A DNA stretch of 64,000 nucleotides from Caldanaerovirga acetigignens (GCF_900142995.1 NZ_FRCR01000002.1:169768-233767); one strand, 5' to 3'; positions 17,842 through 25,309 are shown, counted from the first letter of the stretch. Program-made: numbers and translations. The notes: generated from the letters alone by a model not told the origin.

Positions 17842-18126
17842 ATGGTAAATATACAGATAGATGAAAGAGCAAAAAATTTCATTAGGCAGAAAAATGCCGA
17901 CGCTGTGACAGTAAAATTGGAGCGCTACGGCGGAGGGTGAGCAGGTTGCAGGTATCTGCCTACCGTGTACGTAGGTGTCCCATCTGATGCTAACGATTAC
18001 GAAGTATACGAGGTCGACGGTATAAAGGTGTACGTCAGTCCTTTTGTCAATACAAGAGATGGCCTTAAAATTTACATTTCTGGTTTTGGTATGTTCAAAA
18101 ACCTTGCCGTAACCGGAGGGTATTGA
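17842..18126 (+). CDS. small HesB-like / CC-Se motif selenoprotein with in-frame UGA (Sec33)
   Basis: The frame from ATG 17842 (after GGAGGTG) meets TGA at 17938-17940 and then stays open, with consistent protein-like sequence, to TGA 18124-18126. Read through as Sec, it is 94 residues with the motif GGGU-A-G-C (U33, C36), a redox-style UxxC. The second half, VYEVDGIKVYVSPF and LKIYISGFGMFKNLAV, resembles the beta-rich HesB-like selenoprotein family reported in Clostridia, where homologs have Cys-Cys or Sec at this site. A hairpin at 17957-17977 suits a bacterial SECIS. The consensus promoter and good ribosome site argue for a real gene. Function is unknown; thiol redox or metal handling is inference. 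It ends one base before the stop of the opposing HTH gene. Confidence 0.82.
17957..17977 (+). promoter_or_regulatory. candidate bacterial SECIS hairpin
   Basis: CCTAC (17959-17963) pairs with GTAGG (17971-17975), extended by two G-U pairs. The seven-base loop CGUGUAC has G at its second position and begins 23 bases after the UGA, within the range I recall for bacterial SECIS elements. A competing hairpin (17944-17964, loop GUAU) sits closer to the UGA. Confidence 0.5.
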
Positions 18127-18894
18127 TTAGACTTTTTTATGCTCCTTGTAAAGCTGTATAAACTTCATTATAAACATGAACTCTTCTGGAGTACAATCTG
18201 CTATTATTTCCAAAAAGGACTTCACTTTCGGGTCTGCGAAAAGCTGCTTTAGTTCCGGATTCATTGGCCTTAAAAGGGAAGTTATGTCATCATCGTCGCT
18301 CACGAAATAGCAGGGCGAAAGAGAAAGGGCTTTGGCTATTTTTTCAAGAGTTTTTATAGAAGGTTCTACTTTGCCGCTTTCGATTTGTCCAATGAGTCCC
18401 GGCGAAACTCCTGCTTTTTTTGCCAGCTCTGCCTGAGTAATGCTGCGCTCCTGGCGAATTTTTTTGATTTTGTAACCGACGTGGGACGAAGACAGAAAAT
18501 CCTGGGGACTGACATCTAGAGCCCGGGCGATTGCTTTCAATGTGGCTAAAGAAGGAAATGCGTTTCCGTTTTCAATCTGACAAAGATACGTGGCCGAAAT
18601 GCCAGCCTTTTGCGCAAGTTCCGAAAGGGAAAGCCCCCTTTCGCGGCGCAGGATGCTTATCTTTTGGCCCGTTGATGTTGTGCCGCTGCCTTTTGGAGAA
18701 TTTTCATCGAAGAGAGCATCTTTTGATATATTTAAAGCGGCTGCTAGTTTTTCGATAACATCGAGCGATGGCTGTTTCTTGCCGCGCTCTATTTCACAAA
18801 GGTAAGATACGGAAAGGTTTGCCTTTTCGGCAAGTTCCTTTAATGACATATTTCTCTTTTTGCGAAATTCGCGTATAGTTTTGCCGCAAATCAA
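18127..18894 (-). CDS. regulator with three tandem XRE-type HTH domains
   Basis: A 255-residue protein with three consecutive Cro/C1 helix-turn-helix domains at about 7-62, 78-133 and 142-198, each of the form LAEKANLSVSYLCEIERGK. A C-terminal helical tail (200-255, LFADPKVKSFLEIIADCTPEEF) may be an oligomerisation or partner-binding part. Single XRE domains are common; three in one chain suggest binding to an extended multi-site operator. TTG 18894 is chosen because GGGGTGA lies just upstream. A palindrome TTAGTCAGACTAA lies in its 5' leader. Its stop abuts the selenoprotein stop without a gap. Targets are unknown. Confidence 0.88.
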   Translation of the reverse strand: MICGKTIREFRKKRNMSLKELAEKANLSVSYLCEIERGKKQPSLDVIEKLAAALNISKDALFDENSPKGSGTTSTGQKISILRRERGLSLSELAQKAGISATYLCQIENGNAFPSLATLKAIARALDVSPQDFLSSSHVGYKIKKIRQERSITQAELAKKAGVSPGLIGQIESGKVEPSIKTLEKIAKALSLSPCYFVSDDDDITSLLRPMNPELKQLFADPKVKSFLEIIADCTPEEFMFIMKFIQLYKEHKKV

Positions 18895-18910
18895 CGAATT
18901 TCACCCCGCT

Positions 18911-18923
18911 TTAGTCAGACTAA
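18911..18923. promoter_or_regulatory. palindromic operator candidate TTAGTCAGACTAA
   Basis: A perfect 6-1-6 inverted repeat between the XRE gene's ribosome site and its -10 (TATAAT on the - strand, 18930-18935). This suits autoregulation. It also lies about 40 bases upstream of the trxA promoter. Confidence 0.45.
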
Positions 18924-18963
18924 GGTATGATTATAGTATAACAAAATAATCGAAAAAAATAAA

Positions 18964-18993
18964 TTGGGATTCCTTTATAAAGTCGGTTATAAT
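18964..18993 (+). promoter_or_regulatory. sigma-A promoter of trxA
   Basis: TTGGGA (18964-18969), 18-base spacer, TATAAT (18988-18993). Confidence 0.6.
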
Positions 18994-19030
18994 AAGAAAA
19001 AATAATATTTTTAATGGAGGAGGAAATAAA

Positions 19031-19345
19031 ATGAAACCCATTACCCTCACCGATGATAATTTCGAGCAGGAAGTCCTCAATTCCGATATACCTGTGCTGG
19101 TGGACTTCTGGGCTCCCTGGTGCGGCCCGTGCCGCATGATGGCGCCGGTCATCGACGAGCTTGCTGCTGAATACGAAGGCAGAATAAAAGTAGGCAAACT
19201 GAACGTCGACGAGAATCCAACCAGCGCAAGTGCCTTCGGGATAATGAGCATACCCACGCTGATATTGTTTGAGAATGGCCAGCCAGCCAAAAAAATGATA
19301 GGTTTTAGACCAAAGAGCGAGATAGTTTCTGAATTCGGGCTGTAG
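19031..19345 (+). CDS. trxA: thioredoxin
   Basis: A classical 104-residue thioredoxin, a cytoplasmic disulfide reductant. The active site WCGPC has Cys 31 and Cys 34, preceded by VLVDFWAPW, and the cis-Pro region MSIPTL is present near 75. ATG follows GGAGGAGG. It is monocistronic, with its own promoter and terminator. It lies about 900 bases from the selenoprotein gene, so a redox link is possible but only an inference. Confidence 0.97.
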   Translation: MKPITLTDDNFEQEVLNSDIPVLVDFWAPWCGPCRMMAPVIDELAAEYEGRIKVGKLNVDENPTSASAFGIMSIPTLILFENGQPAKKMIGFRPKSEIVSEFGL

Positions 19346-19356
19346 GACGAACTTTT

Positions 19357-19390
19357 AAAACCGCCGATAAAAAGGCGGTTAATTTTTTTC
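19357..19390 (+). terminator. terminator after trxA
   Basis: AACCGCC (19359-19365) pairs with GGCGGTT (19374-19380), followed by AATTTTTTT. Confidence 0.88.
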
Positions 19391-19393
19391 TTA

Positions 19394-19421
19394 TTGACAA
19401 AAACTACCTTAAGGTTATAAT
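19394..19421 (+). promoter_or_regulatory. sigma-A promoter of the zinc uptake operon
   Basis: TTGACA (19394-19399), 16-base spacer, TATAAT (19416-19421). Confidence 0.7.
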
Positions 19422-19436
19422 ATATCCTTGAGTCTT

Positions 19437-19455
19437 AATGCAAATAATTTGCATT
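19437..19455. promoter_or_regulatory. Zur-box-like palindrome before znuA
   Basis: AATGCAAAT-A-ATTTGCATT is a perfect 9-1-9 palindrome just after the expected transcription start and before the ribosome site. Its AAT-N-ATT centre matches the core of Fur/Zur boxes in Bacillus. A zur gene is in the same operon. Confidence 0.65.
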
Positions 19456-19471
19456 TAAGGAGGTAGCCGCC

Positions 19472-20416
19472 TTGAGAAGGAGGGTAATATACTCTCTGCT
19501 TGCAGTCCTTATGGCTGTCATTTTTTTGATAAACGGCTGTACGACTAAGGCAAGCCGTCTTACACCTCATGAGGGTGGAAAAATAAGGATATATACTACT
19601 ATATATCCTCTTTATGACTTTGCCGTCAAAATAGCAGGCGATAAGGCTAGTGTGCAAAAAATCGTACCGGCAGGGGTTGAAGTTCACGACTTCGAGCCAT
19701 CGCCCAAGCTTGTGGCCGGAATTTATGATGCGGATGTGTTCATATATTTGGGAGGCTCGATAGATCCATGGGCAGAAAAGCTTGCTGTCCAGCTTTTAAA
19801 AGAGGGTGTAACGGTAGTAAAAGCAGGAGAAGGACTTTTTCAGGAGGAGCTTCATGAGGATGAAGAGGGAGTTACCGAAGGAAACGGCCAACATTTGGAT
19901 CCCCACGTCTGGCTGGATCCCATACTTGCAAAGACATTGGCCGAAAGGATAGCCGAGGCTATGGCTGCAACAGATGGGAAAAACGAGGCATATTACCGCA
20001 AAAATCTCGAAGACCTGAAAAAGCGCCTGGACGACCTGGATGAAAAATATAGAAACTCCCTTTTGTCGACCTCCAAAAGGGATTTCGTGGTAAATCATGC
20101 GGCTTTTGGCTACATGGCGAAGCGATATAATCTGAACCAGATAGCCATAAGCGGCCTTTCTCCCCAGCAGGAGCCTTCTCCCAAAAAGCTGGCAGAGCTT
20201 GCAAAGTTGTGCAAAGAAAGGGACATAAGATATATAATGGTTGAGGCTGCGTCGAGCTCCAAACTGGCTGAGGTGCTTGCAAAGGAAACGGGAAATAAGG
20301 TTCTGGTTTTGCATCCCCTGGAGAATTTAACTGATGAAGATATAAGAGCCGGCAAGGATTATTTTTCCATAATGCTGGAAAATTTAGAGAATCTAAAAAG
20401 GGCCCTCAATGAGTAG
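19472..20416 (+). CDS. znuA: zinc/metal ABC transporter substrate-binding lipoprotein
   Basis: A 314-residue cluster A-1 (TroA-like) metal-binding lipoprotein that captures Zn or Mn outside the membrane. The signal peptide ends in the lipobox LINGC (Cys 23). Metal ligands are visible in GVEVHDFEPSP, DPHVWLDP and VVNHAAFGY. A short acidic/His loop (EELHEDEEG...QHLDPH) precedes the DPHVW site, as in zinc-specific members. The start TTG 19472 follows AAGGAGGTAG. It is first in znuA-znuC-znuB-zur; zinc specificity is inferred from that company. Confidence 0.9.
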   Translation: MRRRVIYSLLAVLMAVIFLINGCTTKASRLTPHEGGKIRIYTTIYPLYDFAVKIAGDKASVQKIVPAGVEVHDFEPSPKLVAGIYDADVFIYLGGSIDPWAEKLAVQLLKEGVTVVKAGEGLFQEELHEDEEGVTEGNGQHLDPHVWLDPILAKTLAERIAEAMAATDGKNEAYYRKNLEDLKKRLDDLDEKYRNSLLSTSKRDFVVNHAAFGYMAKRYNLNQIAISGLSPQQEPSPKKLAELAKLCKERDIRYIMVEAASSSKLAEVLAKETGNKVLVLHPLENLTDEDIRAGKDYFSIMLENLENLKRALNE

Positions 20417-20428
20417 GAGGAAGAGGGT

Positions 20429-21175
20429 ATGGACACACCGGTAGTAGAACTTAAAGGTGTGAGTTTTTCTTATGGAGGTCCTAAAGTTTTGGAAAAAGTT
20501 AATATGAAAGTGGAAAAAGGCGATTTCTTCGCGCTGATTGGGCCCAACGGCGCCGCAAAGACAACGCTTATGAAGGTAATGCTTGGACTTGTCGTTCCTA
20601 ATGAAGGTGAGGTAAAGCTGTTCGGAAAAAACGTTAAAAGCTTTCGTGAGTGGCATAAAATCGCTTACGTTCCTCAGAATGGAGGGCAGATAAATCTGTC
20701 TTTTCCTGCGACGGTCAGAGAGGTTGTGGCGTCGGGGCTTTTTGGAAAGGCAGGATCTATGAAAGGCAAATCGGTGGTTGAAGCTGTGAGAAAGGCCATG
20801 GCTACGGTCGGCATAGAACCCCTTGCGGCAAGACTTATAGGGGAACTTTCAGGGGGAGAGCGGCAAAAAGTGTTTCTGGCCCGCAGCCTCGTCGGAAATC
20901 CGGAAGTGCTCTTTCTGGATGAGCCCACGACCGGTATCGACGCCGAATCCCAGGAGGAATTTTACGGCCTTTTAGAGCATTTCAATAAGGAGAGGGGCTT
21001 AACGGTGGTGATGATAACCCACGATATAGGCATGGCTTGCGGCATGGCGAATAAAATCGGGTGCGTGAAAAGCGGCAAAGTGGACGTCCACGAAAATACG
21101 AAGGATGTAACCGAAGATCACATAGCCGAAATAATGGGCTACAGCATGAAAAACAAGCGCCAGACTGAAAGATGA
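20429..21175 (+). CDS. znuC: zinc/metal ABC transporter ATP-binding protein
   Basis: The ATPase of the metal importer, 248 residues. Walker A reads GPNGAAKTTL, with Ala where most ABC proteins have Gly before the Lys. I recall the same variant in Firmicute AdcC-type zinc ATPases. The signature LSGGERQKVFLARSL, Walker B VLFLDEPTTG and the switch His in MITHDIG are normal. ATG follows GGAGGAAGAGG. It overlaps the next gene's frame by four bases if that starts at 21172. Confidence 0.92.
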   Translation: MDTPVVELKGVSFSYGGPKVLEKVNMKVEKGDFFALIGPNGAAKTTLMKVMLGLVVPNEGEVKLFGKNVKSFREWHKIAYVPQNGGQINLSFPATVREVVASGLFGKAGSMKGKSVVEAVRKAMATVGIEPLAARLIGELSGGERQKVFLARSLVGNPEVLFLDEPTTGIDAESQEEFYGLLEHFNKERGLTVVMITHDIGMACGMANKIGCVKSGKVDVHENTKDVTEDHIAEIMGYSMKNKRQTER

Positions 21176-21189
21176 AGGAAGGAATTGTC

Positions 21190-21990
21190 ATGGAGATATT
21201 TCAGTATTCCTTTATGGTCAGGGCCTTTGCGGCCGGAATCGCCTCTGCCTTGGTTACTTCCTCCATAGGGGTGTTTGTGGTGTTGCGCCGCATGTCGATG
21301 GTGGGCGACAGCCTATCTCATGCATCTCTGGCGGGGGTTGCGGCCGGGATGTTCTTTGGTTTTTATCCCTTTTACGGTGCCTTGGCGTTTTCGGTCCTGG
21401 CCGCTTTACTCGTTGAGATGGTCAGGGTTACTTTTAAAAGGTACGCCGAGGTAGCCCTGGCGGTTGTAATGTCGGCGGGCATGGGGGTGGCCGTGGTGAT
21501 GATAAGCCTTGGCAGGTCGTTTAATGTCGACCTTTTCTCGTACCTTTTCGGCAGCCTGATGGCGATAACGGAAGAAGACATCAAATTGATGATAATCTTG
21601 GGATTTTTTGTCATGTCTGCTCTTTATCTTTTGCGCAGGCAACTTTTTTCCATAGCCTTCGACGAGGAAACGGCTAGACTTTCCGGAATACCCGTCAATA
21701 CGGTGAATGTGCTCTTTTCAATACTTACCGCCCTTACGGTGGCCATATCGGTTAAAATAGTGGGTACGCTGCTTGTCTCGGCGCTCATAGTCATCCCCGC
21801 TGCCGTAAGCCTTCAGCTTGCCAGGAGTTTCAGTTCGGCGATTTTTATATCAAATATAGTGGCCGCTTTTTCGGTGATAATGGGTCTTTACCTTTCCTTT
21901 TATTTCGATTTGGCACCGGGCGGCACGATAGTGCTCATTGCTTCAGCGGTGTTATTTGTCGTTCTTATTGGCAAAAGGAGGGCAGTTTAG
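21190..21990 (+). CDS. znuB: zinc/metal ABC transporter permease
   Basis: An ABC-3 family membrane protein of about 266 residues with roughly eight hydrophobic segments. The start EIFQYSFMVRAFAAGI and the segment LRRMSMVGDSLSHASLAGVA are family hallmarks. ATG 21190 is preferred over ATG 21172 because GGAAGGA precedes it at good spacing. It pairs with ZnuC to form the channel. Confidence 0.92.
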   Translation: MEIFQYSFMVRAFAAGIASALVTSSIGVFVVLRRMSMVGDSLSHASLAGVAAGMFFGFYPFYGALAFSVLAALLVEMVRVTFKRYAEVALAVVMSAGMGVAVVMISLGRSFNVDLFSYLFGSLMAITEEDIKLMIILGFFVMSALYLLRRQLFSIAFDEETARLSGIPVNTVNVLFSILTALTVAISVKIVGTLLVSALIVIPAAVSLQLARSFSSAIFISNIVAAFSVIMGLYLSFYFDLAPGGTIVLIASAVLFVVLIGKRRAV

Positions 21991-21991
21991 G

Positions 21992-22435
21992 GTGGAGTTT
22001 GAAGAATTTTTGAGAAAAATGGGACTTAAAGTGACCAATCAAAGACTTGCGATAATGAGAGTGCTTGGCAGCTCAGGGACTATGACCGCAATGGAAATAT
22101 TTGAAAAAGTAAAGGAGATACTTCCTGGAGTGAATTTCTCTACGATATACAGAAATGTGGAAATCATGAAAAAAAGGGGAATACTATGTACTGTAGTGAG
22201 AAGCGATGGAATACCTACTTATCTCCTTAGGATAGAAGAAGCCCATCATCACCACTTTATATGCAAAAGATGCGGAAAGTCTCTGGTCATAGAATACTGT
22301 CCTATGAATTTTATGGGGGAGGAGGTAAAAAAGAAGGGATTTGTGCCTGTTGAACATGAATTCGTAGTGTACGGATTTTGCAGGGATTGCGATACGTCTG
22401 ATTTTGAGGATAAAAAGGAGAGGTTTTTAAGATGA
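21992..22435 (+). CDS. zur: Fur family regulator, probably Zur
   Basis: A 147-residue Fur-family repressor. The winged helix covers about 1-80 (GLKVTNQRLAIMRVL, NFSTIYRNVEIM). The metal and dimer domain has the HHHHFICKRCG motif and two CxxC pairs (CKRC, CRDC), the structural zinc site. GTG 21992 follows AAGGAGGG and lies right after the znuB stop. Being in the zinc operon, with a Fur-type palindrome before znuA, makes Zur the best call; Fur or PerR identity is not excluded. Confidence 0.88.
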   Translation: MEFEEFLRKMGLKVTNQRLAIMRVLGSSGTMTAMEIFEKVKEILPGVNFSTIYRNVEIMKKRGILCTVVRSDGIPTYLLRIEEAHHHHFICKRCGKSLVIEYCPMNFMGEEVKKKGFVPVEHEFVVYGFCRDCDTSDFEDKKERFLR

Positions 22436-23454
22436 AGAGGTTTTTTTTAATTGTTGCGCTGTTACTGGCATTGTCGCTAGTTTTTACGGGATGCGTGAAG
22501 AAAAATCAAATTGGGGGAGATGATCAAACAAAAAAAGAGGTGGAAGTGACCGATTATTTTCCAATTGCGGAAAATCTTTATTGGGAATACGAAGGCATCG
22601 GCAATGAGTTCGCAGGAGGAAGGGTAGATACGGAATTTATTGAAGGAAACAGGGTTCAGCTTTCCCAAAACAACGGCGGTACTGTTGTCGCGAAGGTATT
22701 CGAGGTGAGTGACGAAGGGATAAAACTTATAAACTCTATCGAAGAGAGCTATTTCAGGATTAACTATCTGAAAAAAGAGCCTTCCCAGGAGAAATACTTT
22801 TTAAAATCGCCGCTAAAGGAAAAAAGTAGTTGGCAGGACGGCGATACCACTTGGACTATTGAAAGCCTGGATGAAAAAGTAAAAGTACCTGCAGGAGAGT
22901 TTACATGCATTAAGGTTGTGGGGAAGGCAGGAGAGTCGACAGTAGAAAGATATTTTGCAAAGGGCGTGGGATTGGTAAAACAAAAATTCATTCAGGGCGA
23001 TATGGTAGTGGAAGAAAATCTCTCTAAATATGGCGATGCCCAAAAAGACAATTCCCTGCCCGAAAAGGAACTGGCAATTTATTATCCTTCGAAAAACGTA
23101 GATAAATTGCTGGAAGATAGGGTGGTAGAGAAGTTTAAAACCGGTGAAACTCTTGCTGAGAGGATAACCGGGCTTTTAAAAGAAAAAAAATACAGTGTGC
23201 TAAGCGAGGATGTAAAACTCTTGAATTTAGAAAGGGAAAATGGTGTTCTCAGGCTTAATTTCTCTAAAGAACTCATAAGCGGTATGAACGCAGGTTCCGG
23301 ATATGAAGCTCTGCTTATAGACAGCATAGTAAACACTTATGGGAAAAATTTCGATGCCGAAGGTGTTATTTTAAACGTGGAAGGCAAAGGATACGAGTCC
23401 GGACATTTTGTGTTCGGCAAGGATGAGGTCTTGAAGGTGAAAAGGCAATCATAA
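22432..23454 (+). CDS. lipoprotein with C-terminal GerMN-like domain
   Basis: A 340-residue lipoprotein: signal peptide with lipobox VFTGC (Cys 21). The middle (about 40-205) is a beta-rich region of unknown family starting with YFPIAENLYWEYEG. The C-terminal part (about 215-335) resembles the GerMN/sporulation domain: ELAIYYPSKN, LAERITGLLKEKK, NGVLRLNFSKELI, IVNTYGKNFDAEGVIL. It overlaps the zur stop by ATGA. A GerMN domain suggests an envelope or spore-envelope role; a link to zinc is not evident beyond position. Confidence 0.75.
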   Translation: MKRFFLIVALLLALSLVFTGCVKKNQIGGDDQTKKEVEVTDYFPIAENLYWEYEGIGNEFAGGRVDTEFIEGNRVQLSQNNGGTVVAKVFEVSDEGIKLINSIEESYFRINYLKKEPSQEKYFLKSPLKEKSSWQDGDTTWTIESLDEKVKVPAGEFTCIKVVGKAGESTVERYFAKGVGLVKQKFIQGDMVVEENLSKYGDAQKDNSLPEKELAIYYPSKNVDKLLEDRVVEKFKTGETLAERITGLLKEKKYSVLSEDVKLLNLERENGVLRLNFSKELISGMNAGSGYEALLIDSIVNTYGKNFDAEGVILNVEGKGYESGHFVFGKDEVLKVKRQS

Positions 23455-23481
23455 ACCTATAAAAAATTTTTCTAAATAGGG

Positions 23482-23509
23482 TTGCATTTTTTCGATTTTA
23501 TGGTATATT
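23482..23509 (+). promoter_or_regulatory. probable promoter of the T-box leader
   Basis: TTGCAT (23482-23487), 16-base spacer, TATATT (23504-23509), upstream of the T-box stem I. Confidence 0.45.
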
Positions 23510-23742
23510 ATAATATCAAAAATAAAAAAATTAAATTCGATTCGATGACGGGGAAGAGTAACCTGGCTGTAAGGTCAAAGAGAGCCGCGGTAGGTGAGAG
23601 CGCGGTACCGGAAGTTGGGTGAATGGGCCCCGGAGAAGGTGCGGCGAAGGCAAGTAGTCGCATTCGGAAAGCCCTCCGTTAACATAAGGGCGGGGTATCG
23701 CCGGAAAGGCCGTACCCTTAGAGTGAGCCTGTCCAGGATGGC

Positions 23743-23779
23743 AAAAAGCATTTCATCTCCTTGGGTGAAATGCTTTTTT
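23743..23779 (+). terminator. terminator-like hairpin inside the T-box leader (stem III position)
   Basis: A perfect 13-bp stem AAAAAGCATTTCA / TGAAATGCTTTTT with a ten-base loop and a run of six T, upstream of the antiterminator. It occupies the stem III place but looks like an intrinsic terminator. Confidence 0.6.
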
Positions 23780-23815
23780 GTTAATAACAGGCTAATTTGG
23801 GTGGCACCGCGGATG

Positions 23816-23853
23816 AAAAGCATCCGTCCCTTGGGGGATGGATGCTTTTTTTA
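23816..23853 (+). terminator. T-box regulatory terminator
   Basis: A 15-bp stem (23816-23830 with 23835-23849, one G-U pair), loop TTGG, then seven T. Its 5' arm competes with the T-box antiterminator. Confidence 0.9.
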
Positions 23854-23894
23854 TTCTGATATTTTAAACATTAATTTAAAGGAGGTATTTTTGT

Positions 23895-24416
23895 ATGAAA
23901 TTAAGGGATATGGTTCTGACTTCTCTTTTGATGGCAATAGGCCTGGTGCTCCATCAGGTCACACCGCCCATAGTCGCGGGGATGAGGCCCAATTTTCTCC
24001 TGGTGATGTTGTTTGTTTCACTCTTTATAAATCCTACTCCCAGAAATGCCTTATTGGCGGGGATGTTGGGAGGTATATTCGCAGCGCTTACCACTAGTTT
24101 CCCCGGTGGACAGATAGCCAATATAGTGGATGAACTTATAACCTCCCAGGTAATGGCAGCGTTAATTAGAAAAGGGAAGAACGTGAATCAAAAGATAATG
24201 GTTCCCCTGGTCGGTTTTATAGGAACTATCATGAGCGGTACGAATTTTCTTCTCGTTGCCATGCTGGTAACGGGTGCGCTCCCCGCCGCGTTTCCAGTTT
24301 TATTTACGACGATAGTAGTTCCGACGGCTGCCATTAATACGGTGGCCACTTCTGTCCTTTATGGCATTATCTCTGCTACAAGCAGCGTTCAAAGACAGAA
24401 AGATGTGAATCAATAG
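23895..24416 (+). CDS. trpP: tryptophan transporter TrpP
   Basis: A 173-residue membrane protein with about five hydrophobic segments (start MKLRDMVLTSLLMAIGLVLH, then MRPNFLLVMLFVSLFINP). It resembles the TrpP family, which imports tryptophan in Bacillus and Clostridia. The tryptophan T-box directly upstream supports this strongly. ATG follows AAAGGAGGT. A terminator ends this single-gene unit. Confidence 0.9.
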   Translation: MKLRDMVLTSLLMAIGLVLHQVTPPIVAGMRPNFLLVMLFVSLFINPTPRNALLAGMLGGIFAALTTSFPGGQIANIVDELITSQVMAALIRKGKNVNQKIMVPLVGFIGTIMSGTNFLLVAMLVTGALPAAFPVLFTTIVVPTAAINTVATSVLYGIISATSSVQRQKDVNQ

Positions 24417-24418
24417 AT

Positions 24419-24449
24419 TTCCCGGGATTCCCCGGGCTTTTATTTTTAT
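24419..24449 (+). terminator. terminator after trpP
   Basis: CCCGGG (24421-24426) pairs with CCCGGG (24431-24436), loop ATTC, followed by CTTTTATTTTTATT. Confidence 0.8.
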
Positions 24450-24476
24450 TGGACAATTTTGATGGTATAATATAAT
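24449..24476 (+). promoter_or_regulatory. promoter of the ylmH gene
   Basis: TTGGAC (24449-24454), 16-base spacer, TATAAT (24471-24476). Confidence 0.55.
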
Positions 24477-24523
24477 AAAAAAATAAGGCTAAAAAATATT
24501 TCTGCGTATCTGGAGGGTTTGTG

Positions 24524-25285
24524 TTGAAAGAGCAAGACGAAAAGATAACAGAAGCAAAAATAAGAGATTTGTTTTCGACAGCGCTCAAAAACGGAGAAAA
24601 AAGAGCGAGCAATTTCCTCAACCCAGCGCAGCAAAAATTGGCAGAAGAGATATCCCGGGATTTTCCCGGCGCCGGTTACTTTTTCGATGGAGGGTTGGAG
24701 GAGGCTGAAAGAAAGATACTGGTGGTATTCCCCGAATATTTAAGAGAGGAGTCCTTTTCTTTGCCCGTGAAGGCCGTAAGGGTAACGCCGAAGGACCGGG
24801 AAGAACGGCCGGGACACCGGGATTACCTGGGAGCCGTGCTGAGCCTTGGCATTTCGCGCGATAAGGTGGGGGATATAGTCATACATTCCGAAGGAGCCGA
24901 TATCGTGTTGAAAGAAGAAGTGGCCGAGTACGTGGGGCTCAACCTTGCCAAAGTCGGCAAAATCCCGGTGGAGGTTGAGGAGATATCGCTAAAAGAGGTG
25001 GCCCGCCCCGAAAGGCGGTATAAGGAGATAAAGGGCACCGTCGCTTCGCTTAGGCTTGATGCAATCGCGAGCCTCGCCTTCGGCATATCAAGGTCCAAAA
25101 TGGCCCCTTACATAAAAGGCGAAAACGTGCGGGTGAATTTCAGGACCGTGAAGGACCCTTCTGCGGAGGTGAAGGAAGGGGATGTCATCTCCGCTCTGCG
25201 GCTGGGAAGGGCTAAAGTGGTCGAAATAGGGGGGAGCAGCAAAAAGGGAAGGATTTACGTGACATTGCACAGATTCACGGGTTAA
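24524..25285 (+). CDS. ylmH: YlmH-like S4 domain RNA-binding protein
   Basis: A 253-residue protein of the YlmH family: an N-terminal RRM-like part with RPGHRDYLGAVLSLGISRDKVGDI, typical of the family, and a C-terminal S4 domain (about 180-245) with LRLDAIASLAFGISRSKMAPYI. YlmH is known near division genes and more recently as an alternative factor in ribosome-associated quality control. The starts GTG 24521 and TTG 24524 are adjacent; GGAGGG at 24512-24517 favours 24524. Here it stands away from divIVA/sepF. Confidence 0.85.
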   Translation: MKEQDEKITEAKIRDLFSTALKNGEKRASNFLNPAQQKLAEEISRDFPGAGYFFDGGLEEAERKILVVFPEYLREESFSLPVKAVRVTPKDREERPGHRDYLGAVLSLGISRDKVGDIVIHSEGADIVLKEEVAEYVGLNLAKVGKIPVEVEEISLKEVARPERRYKEIKGTVASLRLDAIASLAFGISRSKMAPYIKGENVRVNFRTVKDPSAEVKEGDVISALRLGRAKVVEIGGSSKKGRIYVTLHRFTG

Positions 25286-25309
25286 ATTTAAATCAAAGCT
25301 GGTGGTAAG

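Larger units (their letters stand above)
23540..23855 (+). promoter_or_regulatory. T-box riboswitch, tryptophan specifier (UGG)
   Basis: A full T-box leader filling most of the 440-base gap before trpP. Stem I is closed by CGGGG (23549-23553) with CCCCG (23628-23632); its loop has AGAGTA on the 5' side and GAATGGG on the 3' side, placing UGG (Trp) at 23624-23626. The conserved T-box GGGTGGCACCGCGG is at 23799-23812; its UGGC would pair with a tRNA 3' end having discriminator G, as in tRNA-Trp. A terminator (23816-23853) completes it. Uncharged tRNA-Trp should favour the antiterminator and turn on the transporter gene. Confidence 0.93.

Noticed and set aside
17938..17940. TGA as an ordinary stop or a sequencing error in the 17842-18126 gene
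   Set aside because: The downstream frame keeps strong protein character, starts with A-G-C to form UxxC, and a SECIS-like hairpin follows. A Cys codon at this site would be one change away, so reads should still be checked.
20536..20575. ZnuC Walker A Gly-to-Ala change as a sign of a dead ATPase
   Set aside because: I recall the same GAAKTT or GASKST form in other Firmicute zinc ATPases, and Walker B, signature and switch His are intact.
23594..24097. A 167-codon + strand frame overlapping the T-box and trpP
   Set aside because: It covers the conserved T-box RNA and runs out of frame through trpP; it is a chance open frame in structured RNA.
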